From VMFP01 sp964630025 (GTDB lineage Bacteria > Patescibacteriota > Andersenbacteria > UBA10190 > CAIZMI01), in assembly GCA_964630025.1 (NCBI GenBank), contig CAZVRG010000003.1, forward strand, positions 1 through 51,851: a stretch of 51,851 bases of DNA, written 5' to 3'. The position numbers and the translations under genes were made by a program. The notes beneath the pieces were generated by a model, which had not been told where the DNA came from, ran no database searches, and was given only the letters and a program-made list of their open reading frames with translations. Of the stretch, positions 18,039 through 25,692 are shown piece by piece. Every line of letters begins with the position of its first letter. The stretch's first letter is position 1.

Positions 18039-20060
18039 ATGTCTTCTTCATTTCGGGTGCACGCGCCCTTTCAGCCCGCCGGTGATCAGCCGACGGCTAT
18101 CACGCAACTTGTCGACGGCGTGAGCAAGAAGCTCACGCACCAAACGCTTCTCGGCGTCACGGGTTCGGGAAAAACCAACGTCATGGCGTGGGTTGTTGAG
18201 GCCACGCAAAAACCAACACTCGTACTTTCCCACAACAAGACGCTCGCCGCGCAGTTGGCGCAGGAATTCAAAGGACTGTTCCCAGACAATGCGGTGCACT
18301 ATTTCGTCTCCTACTACGACTACTACCAGCCGGAGGCGTATGTGCCGCGCACCGATACGTATATTCAGAAAGACGCCGACATCAACGATGAAATTGACCG
18401 CCTCCGGCACGCGGCAACCCAAGCGCTGCTGGAACGAAACGACGTCCTGATCGTCGCATCCGTCTCGGCCATTTACGGATTCGGAAGCCCGACGGATTAT
18501 TCCGGGCAGAAAATTCTCCTCCGCAAAGGCGAGAGAAAATCTCGGAGCGATCTGCTGCGCGAACTCACCACGGCGCTCTACACACGCAACGATATTGATT
18601 TCTCGCGTGGCACATTTCGCGTGCGCGGCGATACCGTCGATATCCATCCCGTTGGTGATGAGACCGTTCTCCGTTTGAAGTTTTTTGGCGATGCACTGGA
18701 AGCCATCGAGCGCCGCGATCCGCTGACCGGCCGTATGCTCGATCGCTATGACCAGACCGAGATCTATCCCGCAACCCTGTACATTACGCCCGTCGATCGC
18801 ATTCGCGCTGCGATGACGAATATTCGCACCGAACTCGAGGAACGTCTCAAAGAACTCCGCGAACGCGGAAAGCTTGTCGAAGCCCAACGCCTTGAAGAGC
18901 GAACGAACTACGATCTCGAAATGCTCGAGACCACCGGCACGGTGTCGGGCATTGAAAATTATTCACGCCACATGGATAGCCGCGCGCCGGGACAACCGCC
19001 CATGACCCTTCTCGATCTGTTTGTGCAACGCTTCGGAAAGGATTTCCTCTGTATCGTGGACGAATCCCACGTCTCCCTCCCCCAAATTTCCGGCATGCAC
19101 CAAGGAGACCAATCCCGCAAAGGAACGCTTGTCGCGCACGGTTTTCGTCTTCCGTCCGCCTTGGATAACCGACCGCTCCGCTATGACGAATTCGAGGCCC
19201 GACTTAGTTCGGTGATCTATACATCCGCGACACCCGGGCTGGAAGAACGACAGAAAAGCCAACGAACCGTTGAGTTGATCGTGCGTCCGACCGGACTGAT
19301 CGACCCCACCATCGAAATGCGTCCGACAGAAGGGCAAATTGACCATCTCCTGGAAGCGATCCGGGAACGCGTCGCACGCAAAGAGCGCGTGCTCGTGACC
19401 ACACTCACCAAACGCATGGCGGAAGAACTCACCGAATATCTGGCCGACCTCGGCGTCAAAGTGTCATACATTCACGCGGACGTGGACACGCTCGATCGCA
19501 TTGATCTTCTGCAGGATCTTCGCAGCGGGAAAATTGATGTACTCGTCGGGATCAATCTTCTCCGCGAAGGGCTCGACCTGCCGGAAGTGTCTCTTGTCGC
19601 CATTCTCGATGCCGACAAAGAAGGGTATCTCCGGAACGATACGGCACTCATCCAGATCATGGGACGGGCCGCACGGCATGTCCGTGGGCACGTCCTCATG
19701 TACGCCGATCGCGTGACCGGTTCCATGCAACGCGCGATGGCGGAAACCGAACGCCGCCGGAAAGTGCAGGAAGCCTACAACCGCGACCATGGCATGACGC
19801 CGCAGAGCATCCAAAAAGCGCTCCGCACGTATGAATTCCGTCAGCAGCAAACCGCAGATGAGCGCGCGAAGGTGGCCGCCGCGAAGCTCCATGTGCTCCC
19901 CGAAGACATTCCGCACGTCTTAAAAGAACTCACCGCGAAGATGCACCTCGCCGCACAAAATCTCGAATTCGAAGAGGCCGCCCGCCTTCGCGATAGTGTT
20001 GCGGCGTTGAAAGGCGAAGAAAGAAAACCCCAAATCCGAAGAAAGCGACAACGCCGATAG
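18039..20060 (+). CDS. uvrB: Excinuclease ABC subunit B
   Basis: DNA-damage-loading helicase of nucleotide excision repair. It has 673 aa from ATG 18039, with GGTGA 8 bases upstream. Walker A GVTGSGKT is at 39-46. The beta-hairpin region has FVSYYDYYQPEAYVP, followed by the helicase motifs FLCIVDESHVSLPQ, YTSATPG, and GINLLREGLDLPEVSLVAI with GRAARH. The C-terminal UVR motif (FEEAARLRD) ends the protein. After the TAG stop, a second in-frame copy of the tail follows (20061-20159). uvrA is not in the window. Confidence 0.97.
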   Translation: MSSSFRVHAPFQPAGDQPTAITQLVDGVSKKLTHQTLLGVTGSGKTNVMAWVVEATQKPTLVLSHNKTLAAQLAQEFKGLFPDNAVHYFVSYYDYYQPEAYVPRTDTYIQKDADINDEIDRLRHAATQALLERNDVLIVASVSAIYGFGSPTDYSGQKILLRKGERKSRSDLLRELTTALYTRNDIDFSRGTFRVRGDTVDIHPVGDETVLRLKFFGDALEAIERRDPLTGRMLDRYDQTEIYPATLYITPVDRIRAAMTNIRTELEERLKELRERGKLVEAQRLEERTNYDLEMLETTGTVSGIENYSRHMDSRAPGQPPMTLLDLFVQRFGKDFLCIVDESHVSLPQISGMHQGDQSRKGTLVAHGFRLPSALDNRPLRYDEFEARLSSVIYTSATPGLEERQKSQRTVELIVRPTGLIDPTIEMRPTEGQIDHLLEAIRERVARKERVLVTTLTKRMAEELTEYLADLGVKVSYIHADVDTLDRIDLLQDLRSGKIDVLVGINLLREGLDLPEVSLVAILDADKEGYLRNDTALIQIMGRAARHVRGHVLMYADRVTGSMQRAMAETERRRKVQEAYNRDHGMTPQSIQKALRTYEFRQQQTADERAKVAAAKLHVLPEDIPHVLKELTAKMHLAAQNLEFEEAARLRDSVAALKGEERKPQIRRKRQRR

Positions 20061-20159
20061 TGCTACGGCGGGCAGGCTCGCCTCCGCGATCAGGTGGGCG
20101 CGCTGAAAGGAGAAGAACGAAAGCGTCCTTCTCGTCACGGCCGCCGGAGAAAATCATAA
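20061..20159 (+). pseudogene. In-frame duplicate of the uvrB tail beyond the stop codon
   Basis: Read in the same frame after the uvrB TAG, the codons give ARLRDQVGALKGEERKRPSR and end at TAA 20157. This repeats the UvrB end ARLRDSVAALKGEERKPQIR with several substitutions. It looks like a tandem duplication of the 3' end followed by a stop, or a nonsense change between two tail copies. It has no start of its own. Confidence 0.7.
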
Positions 20160-20173
20160 TCGCCACTCGACAA

Positions 20174-20420
20174 CTAGAACCAGAGTTGGTTCTTCAGACG
20201 TTGCGTCAGTTTGTACGCGTTCGCATGAGACAGAACGCCCAGATAGGATTGAAGCGTGTGCATCAGCGACTGCTCGCTGCGCACCTCCTGTGCGTGCTCT
20301 AGACAAAGACAAGCAGTGTCTCCTTCGCACAACACACTCCGGCAAGCCGTAGCCGACCGGATTCTGGTTGTTATCTCTATACAAGAAGAGAAAGAGCGAA
20401 AGCGACAGCAATCCGTGGAC
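20174..20420 (-). pseudogene. Reverse transcriptase remnant (C-terminal end only)
   Basis: Minus-strand translation ending at TAG 20174 reads LQSYLGVLSHANAYKLTQRL just before the stop. The intact DGR reverse transcriptase in this window ends with ASSYLGLLQHATGHELSVRL, and this SYLG...H motif is typical of the C-terminal end of such enzymes. Upstream, another frame gives GYGLPECVVRRRH, so the fragment is frameshifted as well as truncated. No catalytic motif remains. It lies directly downstream of a DGR-target-like gene on the same strand, the same order as in the intact cassette. Confidence 0.6.
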
Positions 20421-20480
20421 GGCTGTGCACGAGCTTTGCTCGAAAAGAGTATATCAACGAAGGAAAAACTTTCATACAAG

Positions 20481-20512
20481 AAAAACGGGGTCTCCACGTT
20501 GTGGAAACCCCG
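20481..20512 (-). terminator. Intrinsic terminator downstream of the target-like gene
   Basis: On the minus strand the stem cggggt...accccg, extended by a second block (tccac/gtgga with a mismatch), is followed at once by TTTTTCTTGT. This is a strong rho-independent terminator about 95 bases after the stop of the gene at 20608. Confidence 0.85.
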
Positions 20513-20551
20513 CTGTGCCTCGCCGTAGCTCTTGGAGAGCGTAGGCGGGTC

Positions 20552-20592
20552 GAACGCTCGAAGGATCAAACTTTCGAAAGATCCGAGTGTTC
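20552..20592. other. Long imperfect stem-loop between target-like gene and terminator
   Basis: gaacgctcg and cgagtgttc pair with one wobble, and inner ggatc/gatcc continues the stem beyond a small bulge. The loop contains ctttcgaaag, itself a palindrome. In the intact cassette the template RNA lies in this position, but I see no sequence match to any VR here. Confidence 0.4.
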
Positions 20593-20607
20593 AAGGTACA
20601 AGCATCG

Positions 20608-21474
20608 TCACTGCGGAAGGAACCCGGACACCGAGCCATAGCGGCCGCGGGACTTGTAGAACCAGAAAACGACAAACGCGAGCCTGCCATCGCTGAAGCC
20701 GAAGCACGGGGCGCGGGAGAACGGACGATCGCCGACCGGATCGTGGTACTCATCGCCCGGACAGTCCACCCAGAGGTCGTTCACGTTCTGGAGACGTTCG
20801 GGATGCGTCAGAAGCATACTCCCGATTGCGAACGCGCCAAGACCGAACTCATTCGCCGTTAAGACTTCACGAGCGCGTCGGACGGAACGACCGCGATGCC
20901 GAAGACCGAACTGGGAGGGGACGACAAGGATGTCATGGCCCTGTTGTTGGTCACCGAGCGTCTGCAGCATTGTCACCGTACGAACATGCTGACGGAGACG
21001 ATCGGGACCGAGTTGACCCTTACGGTAGTTGTGGAACTTTCCGTTGCGGGTTTCACTCAGCACTGCGAGGATCTTCTCAACGGCCGCGTTGTAGGTCGAA
21101 GCGATCTTCTCCCAGCGCGGAATGGCGAAGTACCCTTCGGCATGCGGTGGGAGCGGTTGCTCGGCGAGCTGTTCGTTGGCCGTGCCGAGCTTGGGAAACA
21201 GCTCGCGGAGGCGCTTCACTTGCTCTGCGACGCTCTTCGGCGTGTAGCCGGAGAGGTAGCCGTAGCTCGAGGCGACTTCTTCGTCGGCGAACTGGTTGGA
21301 CACCGCATGCTTGCGGAGCGAGTCGATGATATCGCTTTGGAACTCATCACCTCGCCCGAAGAGCTTTTGGAGTCCGTCCTTGTCGATATCGACACTCGCG
21401 AGAGCCTTCTCGGCGGCGTCTTCGACGAATCGAAGATACTGCTTCTTCTGCCCAGGAGTAATCGATGCGGACAT
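20608..21474 (-). CDS. DGR-target-like protein (paralogue of the variable protein at 35.3 kb)
   Basis: 288 aa with a strong ribosome site (AGGGGAG six bases before ATG 21474). The N-terminus is helical and charged. The C-terminal half has EFGLGAFAIGSMLLTHPERL, then DCPGDEY, then CFGFSDGRLAFVVFWFYKSR and YGSVSGFLPQ. These line up with the DGR target at 35288 (EVGLEAIGGLFIYAQDP, DLPG) and with its template-encoded tail (CAYLKLWDDRPKLNWNW, NYGTASRG): Cys, aromatic, Asp, Leu, Trp, YG-S/T-x-S recur. I infer a C-type-lectin-like fold. No template repeat matching its 3' end is in the window, so it may be frozen. It has its own promoter and terminator. Confidence 0.75.
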   Translation of the reverse strand: MSASITPGQKKQYLRFVEDAAEKALASVDIDKDGLQKLFGRGDEFQSDIIDSLRKHAVSNQFADEEVASSYGYLSGYTPKSVAEQVKRLRELFPKLGTANEQLAEQPLPPHAEGYFAIPRWEKIASTYNAAVEKILAVLSETRNGKFHNYRKGQLGPDRLRQHVRTVTMLQTLGDQQQGHDILVVPSQFGLRHRGRSVRRAREVLTANEFGLGAFAIGSMLLTHPERLQNVNDLWVDCPGDEYHDPVGDRPFSRAPCFGFSDGRLAFVVFWFYKSRGRYGSVSGFLPQ

Positions 21475-21639
21475 CGTTATCTCCCCTTTCTTTGTGCAAG
21501 AACAGCCCCGATGCGCTCAGGAAAGCGACTTGTCTCCCTTGAGACGAGTGTTCTGAAGACTTCATACAAAAAACGGATGGGAAATCTATTCAGAACACCT
21601 GCCTCATTGCAGCGCACTCATTTGTGAAGGAGCGTAAAA

Positions 21640-21668
21640 ACACTAGCACATTTGTCTAGGAAAGTCAA
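21640..21668 (-). promoter_or_regulatory. Promoter of the target-like gene
   Basis: Minus strand: TTGACT (21668-21663), 17-base spacer, TAGTGT (21645-21640). The distance to ATG 21474 leaves a leader of about 160 bases. Confidence 0.5.
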
Positions 21669-21855
21669 GTACGCGTAATGGTTCAATAACTTTGCGCCAA
21701 GTGTCGCACTAGCGAAGCCTTCGCGAGGAGGCCAAGGGCCGACGTGGCGATCCCTGCGCGGAATACGCTGAGATTGCTTCGCTCGGCCTGTAGAGAGCAC
21801 GGCTCTTATACAGGCCAAGCTCGCAAAGACTGTTTTTGAGACCGGTTCTAAGTAT
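21669..21855. repeat. Intergenic stretch with repeat copy 3 and a hairpin
   Basis: Holds agattgcttcgctcgg at 21771-21786, a partial copy of the dispersed repeat at 14165. A hairpin follows: ggcctgta...tacaggcc with a gagagc/gctct inner stem (21784-21813). No gene is seen. Confidence 0.5.
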
Positions 21856-22131
21856 TTAGCGTCCGTAGATTCCGTGCGTGCCAATGTCGAAGTAGATGAC
21901 CTTGTCTGGAGATATGAATCGAAACAACACACGATACTGGTGATTCACTGCATAGGCCCAATATCCGCGTAATGTTCCTTGTAGTTGGTGCGTGCGGAGT
22001 CGCGCGTCAAATGCGTCCTTTTGAAACCACCGATTCTTTTTCTCCGCGAGTTGTTGGATATGTTTCGGAAGTCTTCCGAAAGCCTTTCGAAAGTCGCTGG
22101 TGACATGAACTACCCGAATAGGGCGTTCCAC
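21856..22131 (-). CDS. RelE/YafQ-type mRNA interferase toxin
   Basis: 91 aa from a GTG start. The fold signature is KAFGRLPKHIQQLAEKKNRW, a charged middle helix, LQGTLRGYWAYAVNHQYRVL, and a final strand FRFISPDKVIYFDIGTHGIY. Members of this superfamily cut mRNA on or off the ribosome and are held inactive by the neighbouring antitoxin. The start is one base after the antitoxin stop (TAG-A-GTG), so translation is coupled. The conserved Arg and C-terminal aromatic pair expected for activity are present. Confidence 0.85.
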   Translation of the reverse strand: MERPIRVVHVTSDFRKAFGRLPKHIQQLAEKKNRWFQKDAFDARLRTHQLQGTLRGYWAYAVNHQYRVLFRFISPDKVIYFDIGTHGIYGR

Positions 22132-22132
22132 T

Positions 22133-22333
22133 CTATGAACGACGAAGAGCTGAAAGAGTCTTTACCCGTCGTGTCTTGCCTGCGCGAAACTCTTTTTCTC
22201 CCCGCCGGATTTTCCCTATTGTGTCTTCAATCTCCGCGAGGGAACGCTGGAGTTCCTCATACTCGTGCCGGGGAAGCACGACAAGGTCTGTGCCTTTCGT
22301 GATCTTTCGAGGAATGGTGAGTATCTTTGCCAT
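22133..22333 (-). CDS. Antitoxin partner of the RelE-type toxin
   Basis: 66 aa from ATG 22333. It starts MAKILTIPRKITKGTDLVVL, a short AbrB/Phd-like strand segment that often binds operator DNA. A helix EYEELQRSLAEIEDTI follows, then a basic tail that would wrap the toxin. It precedes the toxin by one base. An in-frame upstream ATG exists, but the protein core begins here. The exact antitoxin family is not certain. Confidence 0.75.
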   Translation of the reverse strand: MAKILTIPRKITKGTDLVVLPRHEYEELQRSLAEIEDTIGKIRRGEKEFRAGKTRRVKTLSALRRS

Positions 22334-22455
22334 TGCGGAAGTAGTGTGCCAGATCAACATGGAACTGTCATCTGTGCGCATATCGTTTACCGCCTCTCAT
22401 CACCCCCACACCCGTACATCATTGTGCGTAACGAATGTCGCGAGGTAATCCCATC

Positions 22456-22528
22456 GTGACGCTGAGATTGCCACCGCCCGTTGGCGGGGCCCCGCTGCGA
22501 CGGTGGCTTCGCTTCGCTCGCAATGACG
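22456..22528. repeat. Dispersed inverted repeat, copy 2
   Basis: Outer parts tgacgctgagattgccaccg and cggtggcttcgcttcgctcg with caatgacg form an imperfect foldback whose inner arms gccaccg/cggtggc are perfect. It shares gagattgc and cttcgct-cgcaatgac with the copy at 14165. It lies between the antitoxin and rmd. Confidence 0.65.
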
Positions 22529-22537
22529 TTTCTATAC

Positions 22538-23494
22538 TTACCCTCCGCGCTTCAACGCAGCACGTTCCGGAAACTTCCACCAGGCAAGAATATCGTTGAG
22601 TGTTTGAGAAAGCGGAATGGTCGGTTCCCATCCGGTGACGGAGCGCAGCTTTGCGTTGCTCCCTATCAGCACAGGAACGTCCGATGGACGAGCGCGTGCT
22701 GGATCATGCTCGACGCGAACATCCATGCGGGAAAGATTGATAAGTTCGTCCAGGAGTTCGCGGATTTTCACACCGCGGCCGGAACAGACGTTGTACACCT
22801 CGCCGAGCGTTCCACGTTCCAATAGAAGATGGTACGCGCGGACGACATCTCGAACATCCGTGTAATCACGCACCGCTTCCAGATTCCCAACCTGAAGAAC
22901 GGGCGGCATCTTCTGCGCGGCAATCGCGGCGAGTTGTGATGCGACGTCGGCGGTGAAAAACCCCTGCCGTTGTCCCGGCCCGCAATGCGGGAAGGAGCGC
23001 GTGCGGATCGTCATCGCCCGAAAGCGCGGCTCCGCTTCGATGCGCTTCTCTACTTCTGCTTTCGATTCCGCGTACGGAGAGCGCGGCTGCAACTTCTCAA
23101 CGGGAAGCTCGAGGATCGGCGCGCCGTCATTCGGTCCATATTCTTCGCCGGAACCAACAATCAACACCCGCGGAGAAAACGCGAGTTGGCCGCATGCCTC
23201 AAGAAGACGTAGCGTGCCTTCAACATTTACGCGCTGTGTGTTCTCGGGGTTTTCCAATGACGAGCGAACCGTGCTCACCGCCGCAAGATGCACCATCCAC
23301 TCCGGCGCGACATCGCGCACGACGGCGCCGCACGCCTCCGGATTGGTAATGTCGAGCGGAAGAACCGCGATGCCGAGATCAGCAGCTGCGGCGATATCGA
23401 ATGCCGTTCCGATCACTTCATGTCCCGCATCGCGAAGAACCGGCACAAGGTGCCGAGCAACAAATCCGTCTGCGCCCGTCACAAGAACGCGCAT
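22538..23494 (-). CDS. rmd: GDP-4-dehydro-6-deoxy-D-mannose reductase
   Basis: Reduces the product of Gmd to GDP-D-rhamnose for surface polysaccharide. It has 318 aa from ATG 23494. Rossmann motif VLVTGADGFVARHL is at the N-terminus; HLAAVSTVRSS and SGEEYG follow, and the catalytic YAESK has the Tyr and Lys of the extended SDR family. RSFPHCGPGQ and RDYTDVRDVVRAY bind the nucleotide sugar. The start is 13 bases after the gmd stop. GDP-fucose synthase (WcaG) is the main alternative, but the GPGQ/RDYTDVRDV pattern and pairing with gmd fit Rmd better. Confidence 0.8.
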   Translation of the reverse strand: MRVLVTGADGFVARHLVPVLRDAGHEVIGTAFDIAAAADLGIAVLPLDITNPEACGAVVRDVAPEWMVHLAAVSTVRSSLENPENTQRVNVEGTLRLLEACGQLAFSPRVLIVGSGEEYGPNDGAPILELPVEKLQPRSPYAESKAEVEKRIEAEPRFRAMTIRTRSFPHCGPGQRQGFFTADVASQLAAIAAQKMPPVLQVGNLEAVRDYTDVRDVVRAYHLLLERGTLGEVYNVCSGRGVKIRELLDELINLSRMDVRVEHDPARARPSDVPVLIGSNAKLRSVTGWEPTIPLSQTLNDILAWWKFPERAALKRGG

Positions 23495-23507
23495 TATATT
23501 GTGATGA

Positions 23508-24542
23508 TCAATAGGTAAGCCGGAACACGCCTGCCGGCTGTCCGTTCCGGGCATGCTCCACCGCGGCTTTCGCGGTGATCTGTTCCTGCAAGCGCGCGTA
23601 ATCCGCTTGCACCATCATGGAGACAAGTTCCTGAAATCCAACCGTCGGCTTCCAGCCGAGCTCCGTCCGCGCGCGCGACGGATCCGCAATGAGCTGGTGC
23701 ACTTCCGCCGGACGGACAAAACGCTTGTCAGAAGCGACGTAGTCTTGCCAGTTCAACCCGACTTCACGAAACGCGAGGTCAACAAACTCCCGCACTGCAT
23801 GCGTTTCTCCCGTCCCAATAACATAGTCTTTGGGCGTGTCCTGCTGCAGCATGAGCCACATCGCCTGCACATAATCGCCTGCAAAGCCCCAATCCCGTTT
23901 TGCATCCAGATTGCCGAGACGCAGCTCATTCGCAAGTCCAAGCTTGATACGCGCAACGCCATCGGAAATTTTTCGCGTGACGAATTCCATCCCGCGACGG
24001 GGAGATTCGTGGTTAAAGAGCATGCCGCTCACCGCAAACATGTTGTAGCTCTCCCGATAGTTCACGGTAATCCAGTGCCCGTACACTTTTGCAATACCGT
24101 AGGGCGAGCGCGGGTAAAAGGGCGCGTCTTCGCTTTGCGGAATCTGCGGACTGTTCCCGAACATTTCCGAGCTGCTCGCTTGGTAAAAGCGGATGGCCGG
24201 ATCAACCATCCGAATGGCATTCAAGAGCCGCGTCACGCCGAGCGCCGTGATTTCTCCGGTGAGCACCGGCTGATCCCAACTCGTCTGCACAAACGATTGG
24301 GCGGCAAGATTATACACTTCGTGCGGTTTCGCCTCTTCGAGCGCACGGATGAGCGACTGCTCCTCCAACAGATCTCCCGATACGAAACGGAGCCGATCCT
24401 GGATGTGGCGAATGCGTTCAAACGGCAGCGTGCTCGAACGGCGCAGAAGCCCGAAGACTTCGTAGCCTTTGTCCAGCAAGAGTTCGGCAAGGTAACTGCC
24501 GTCTTGCCCGGTGATACCAGTGATAAGTGCCCGCTTCTGCAT
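23508..24542 (-). CDS. gmd: GDP-mannose 4,6-dehydratase
   Basis: Converts GDP-D-mannose to GDP-4-dehydro-6-deoxy-D-mannose. It has 344 aa from ATG 24542. NADP-binding ALITGITGQDGSYLAELLL is at the N-terminus, then NLAAQSFVQTSWDQP. The catalytic region has FYQASSSEMFGNSP and YPRSPYGIAKVYGHW (YxxxK), then LFNHESPRRGMEFVTRKI and LGNLDAKRDWGFAGDYVQAM, all diagnostic of Gmd. The frame continues upstream, but homology starts at MQKRALITG. rmd follows, giving a two-gene GDP-deoxyhexose operon. Confidence 0.94.
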   Translation of the reverse strand: MQKRALITGITGQDGSYLAELLLDKGYEVFGLLRRSSTLPFERIRHIQDRLRFVSGDLLEEQSLIRALEEAKPHEVYNLAAQSFVQTSWDQPVLTGEITALGVTRLLNAIRMVDPAIRFYQASSSEMFGNSPQIPQSEDAPFYPRSPYGIAKVYGHWITVNYRESYNMFAVSGMLFNHESPRRGMEFVTRKISDGVARIKLGLANELRLGNLDAKRDWGFAGDYVQAMWLMLQQDTPKDYVIGTGETHAVREFVDLAFREVGLNWQDYVASDKRFVRPAEVHQLIADPSRARTELGWKPTVGFQELVSMMVQADYARLQEQITAKAAVEHARNGQPAGVFRLTY

Positions 24543-24684
24543 GGTAGACACTCTAGACAAGTCAGGCGAAACTGCCAAGACACATAAACTCAAAATTTCA
24601 AATACCAAATTCCAAACAAATCCCAATACGTACATTGGAGCTTGAAATTTGTACCTTGGAGCTTCGCAGTCGTAGGCTGCGACT
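24543..24684. repeat. AT-rich repeat region between divergent gmd and truB
   Basis: Holds units such as caaatttc, aaattccaaa and ggagcttgaaattt related to those at 16808 and 17205. Promoters for both genes should be here, but no clear -35/-10 pair stands out. Confidence 0.5.
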
Positions 24685-25383
24685 ATGGATGGATTTTTCC
24701 TTGTTGATAAACCCGAAGGGATGACATCGCACGACGTTGTCGCGCGTATTCGCCGTCTTCTCAAAACTCGTGTGGGTCATGCCGGAACACTCGATCCAAT
24801 GGCAACCGGCCTTCTTCTTATTGGCGTTGGAAACGGAACAAAGGCACTGGGAACGCTCACAAAACTTCCAAAAACATACGAGGCGGAAGTGACATTGGGC
24901 GCAACAAGCGACACGGACGATCGCGAAGGAAGAATACAGGCAACAGAGAACAGGAATCAGAGAACAGGAGAACAGCCGACGCGAGGAAGCGTTGAATCTG
25001 CGCTGCAACGCATGACGGGCACGGTTCAGCAAACCCCACCTACCTATTCCGCGATTAAAATACGAGGAGTCCCTGCGTATCGGCGCATGCGACGTGGAGA
25101 ATCCGTTACGCTTTCCCCGCGCGAGATTACGGTATACACCGCGGAACTGCTTTCCTACGCGTATCCGGTCGCGCGTATGCGCTGGGTTGTCAGTTCCGGA
25201 ACGTATGTTCGTTCGCTTGCTCGAGACCTTGGAGAGAAACTTGGAACGGGCGCATACCTTTCTGCGTTGCGCCGCACGACAATCGGGTCATTCCGCGTAG
25301 AAGAAGCGACGCCGCTCTCTATCCTCGCCGTGAAGGATCTCCACCCGCTTGAGACACTCGACAAGATTCACGATTCCCGCTAG
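24685..25383 (+). CDS. truB: tRNA pseudouridine(55) synthase TruB
   Basis: Makes pseudouridine 55 in the T-loop of tRNA. It has 232 aa, with DKPEGMTSHDVV, then GHAGTLDPMATGLLLIG containing the catalytic Asp at residue 37, KTYEAEVTLG, the QTPPTYSAIKIRGVPAY motif, and SSGTYVRSLARDLG. The C-terminal PUA-like region is short. About residues 86-102 (ENRNQRTGEQPTRGS) are a polar insertion encoded by an acagagaacaggaatcagag-type imperfect repeat. It begins a plus-strand pair with rpsT. Confidence 0.95.
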   Translation: MDGFFLVDKPEGMTSHDVVARIRRLLKTRVGHAGTLDPMATGLLLIGVGNGTKALGTLTKLPKTYEAEVTLGATSDTDDREGRIQATENRNQRTGEQPTRGSVESALQRMTGTVQQTPPTYSAIKIRGVPAYRRMRRGESVTLSPREITVYTAELLSYAYPVARMRWVVSSGTYVRSLARDLGEKLGTGAYLSALRRTTIGSFRVEEATPLSILAVKDLHPLETLDKIHDSR

Positions 25384-25393
25384 ACTCATCCGC

Positions 25394-25663
25394 ATGCCAC
25401 AAACCGGTGCAGCGAAAAAAGCGCTGCGTGTCAGCCGACGCCGTCGCACGATCAACGATCGCTGGCGGAACACCTTGCGTTCTCTGGAGCGCAAATTCCG
25501 CCAAGCAATGACTGGGAAAAAGTCCGATGAGGCGCATGCCCTGTACGGGAAACTCCAGTCGACAATTGACCGCATGGCTCGACGCCATATTGTGCACCGC
25601 AACACGGCAGCGCGAACAAAGTCACGCTTGTCTGTGCGACTGCAGAAAGCACTCGCGTCTTAA
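25394..25663 (+). CDS. rpsT: 30S ribosomal protein S20
   Basis: 89 aa, very basic. Long helices with KKALRVSRRRRTINDRWRNT, then KKSDEAHALYGKLQSTIDR, and the conserved end HRNTAARTKSRLSVRLQKAL. S20 binds the 5' and 3' minor domains of 16S rRNA. The start lies 11 bases after truB. It converges with holA; the two stops are about 30 bases apart with no clear terminator between. Confidence 0.92.
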   Translation: MPQTGAAKKALRVSRRRRTINDRWRNTLRSLERKFRQAMTGKKSDEAHALYGKLQSTIDRMARRHIVHRNTAARTKSRLSVRLQKALAS

Positions 25664-25692
25664 ACGTAAAGACGCTCGATCGCGCCGCGCGC

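Noticed and set aside
20058..20060. TAG recoded as sense in uvrB
   Set aside because: I saw no sign elsewhere of recoding. TAG ends pilB and the RelE antitoxin normally, so a duplication followed by a stop is simpler.
20523..20600. Possible tRNA or tRNA-like structure (a gtcgaac loop-like motif)
   Set aside because: No acceptor stem, D-arm or anticodon arm can be formed around it. Only a long imperfect hairpin remains.
20608..20740. VR directly related to the TR at 34839
   Set aside because: The DNA does not align with that TR. The likeness is only in the protein pattern, so the live template does not serve this gene in its present form.
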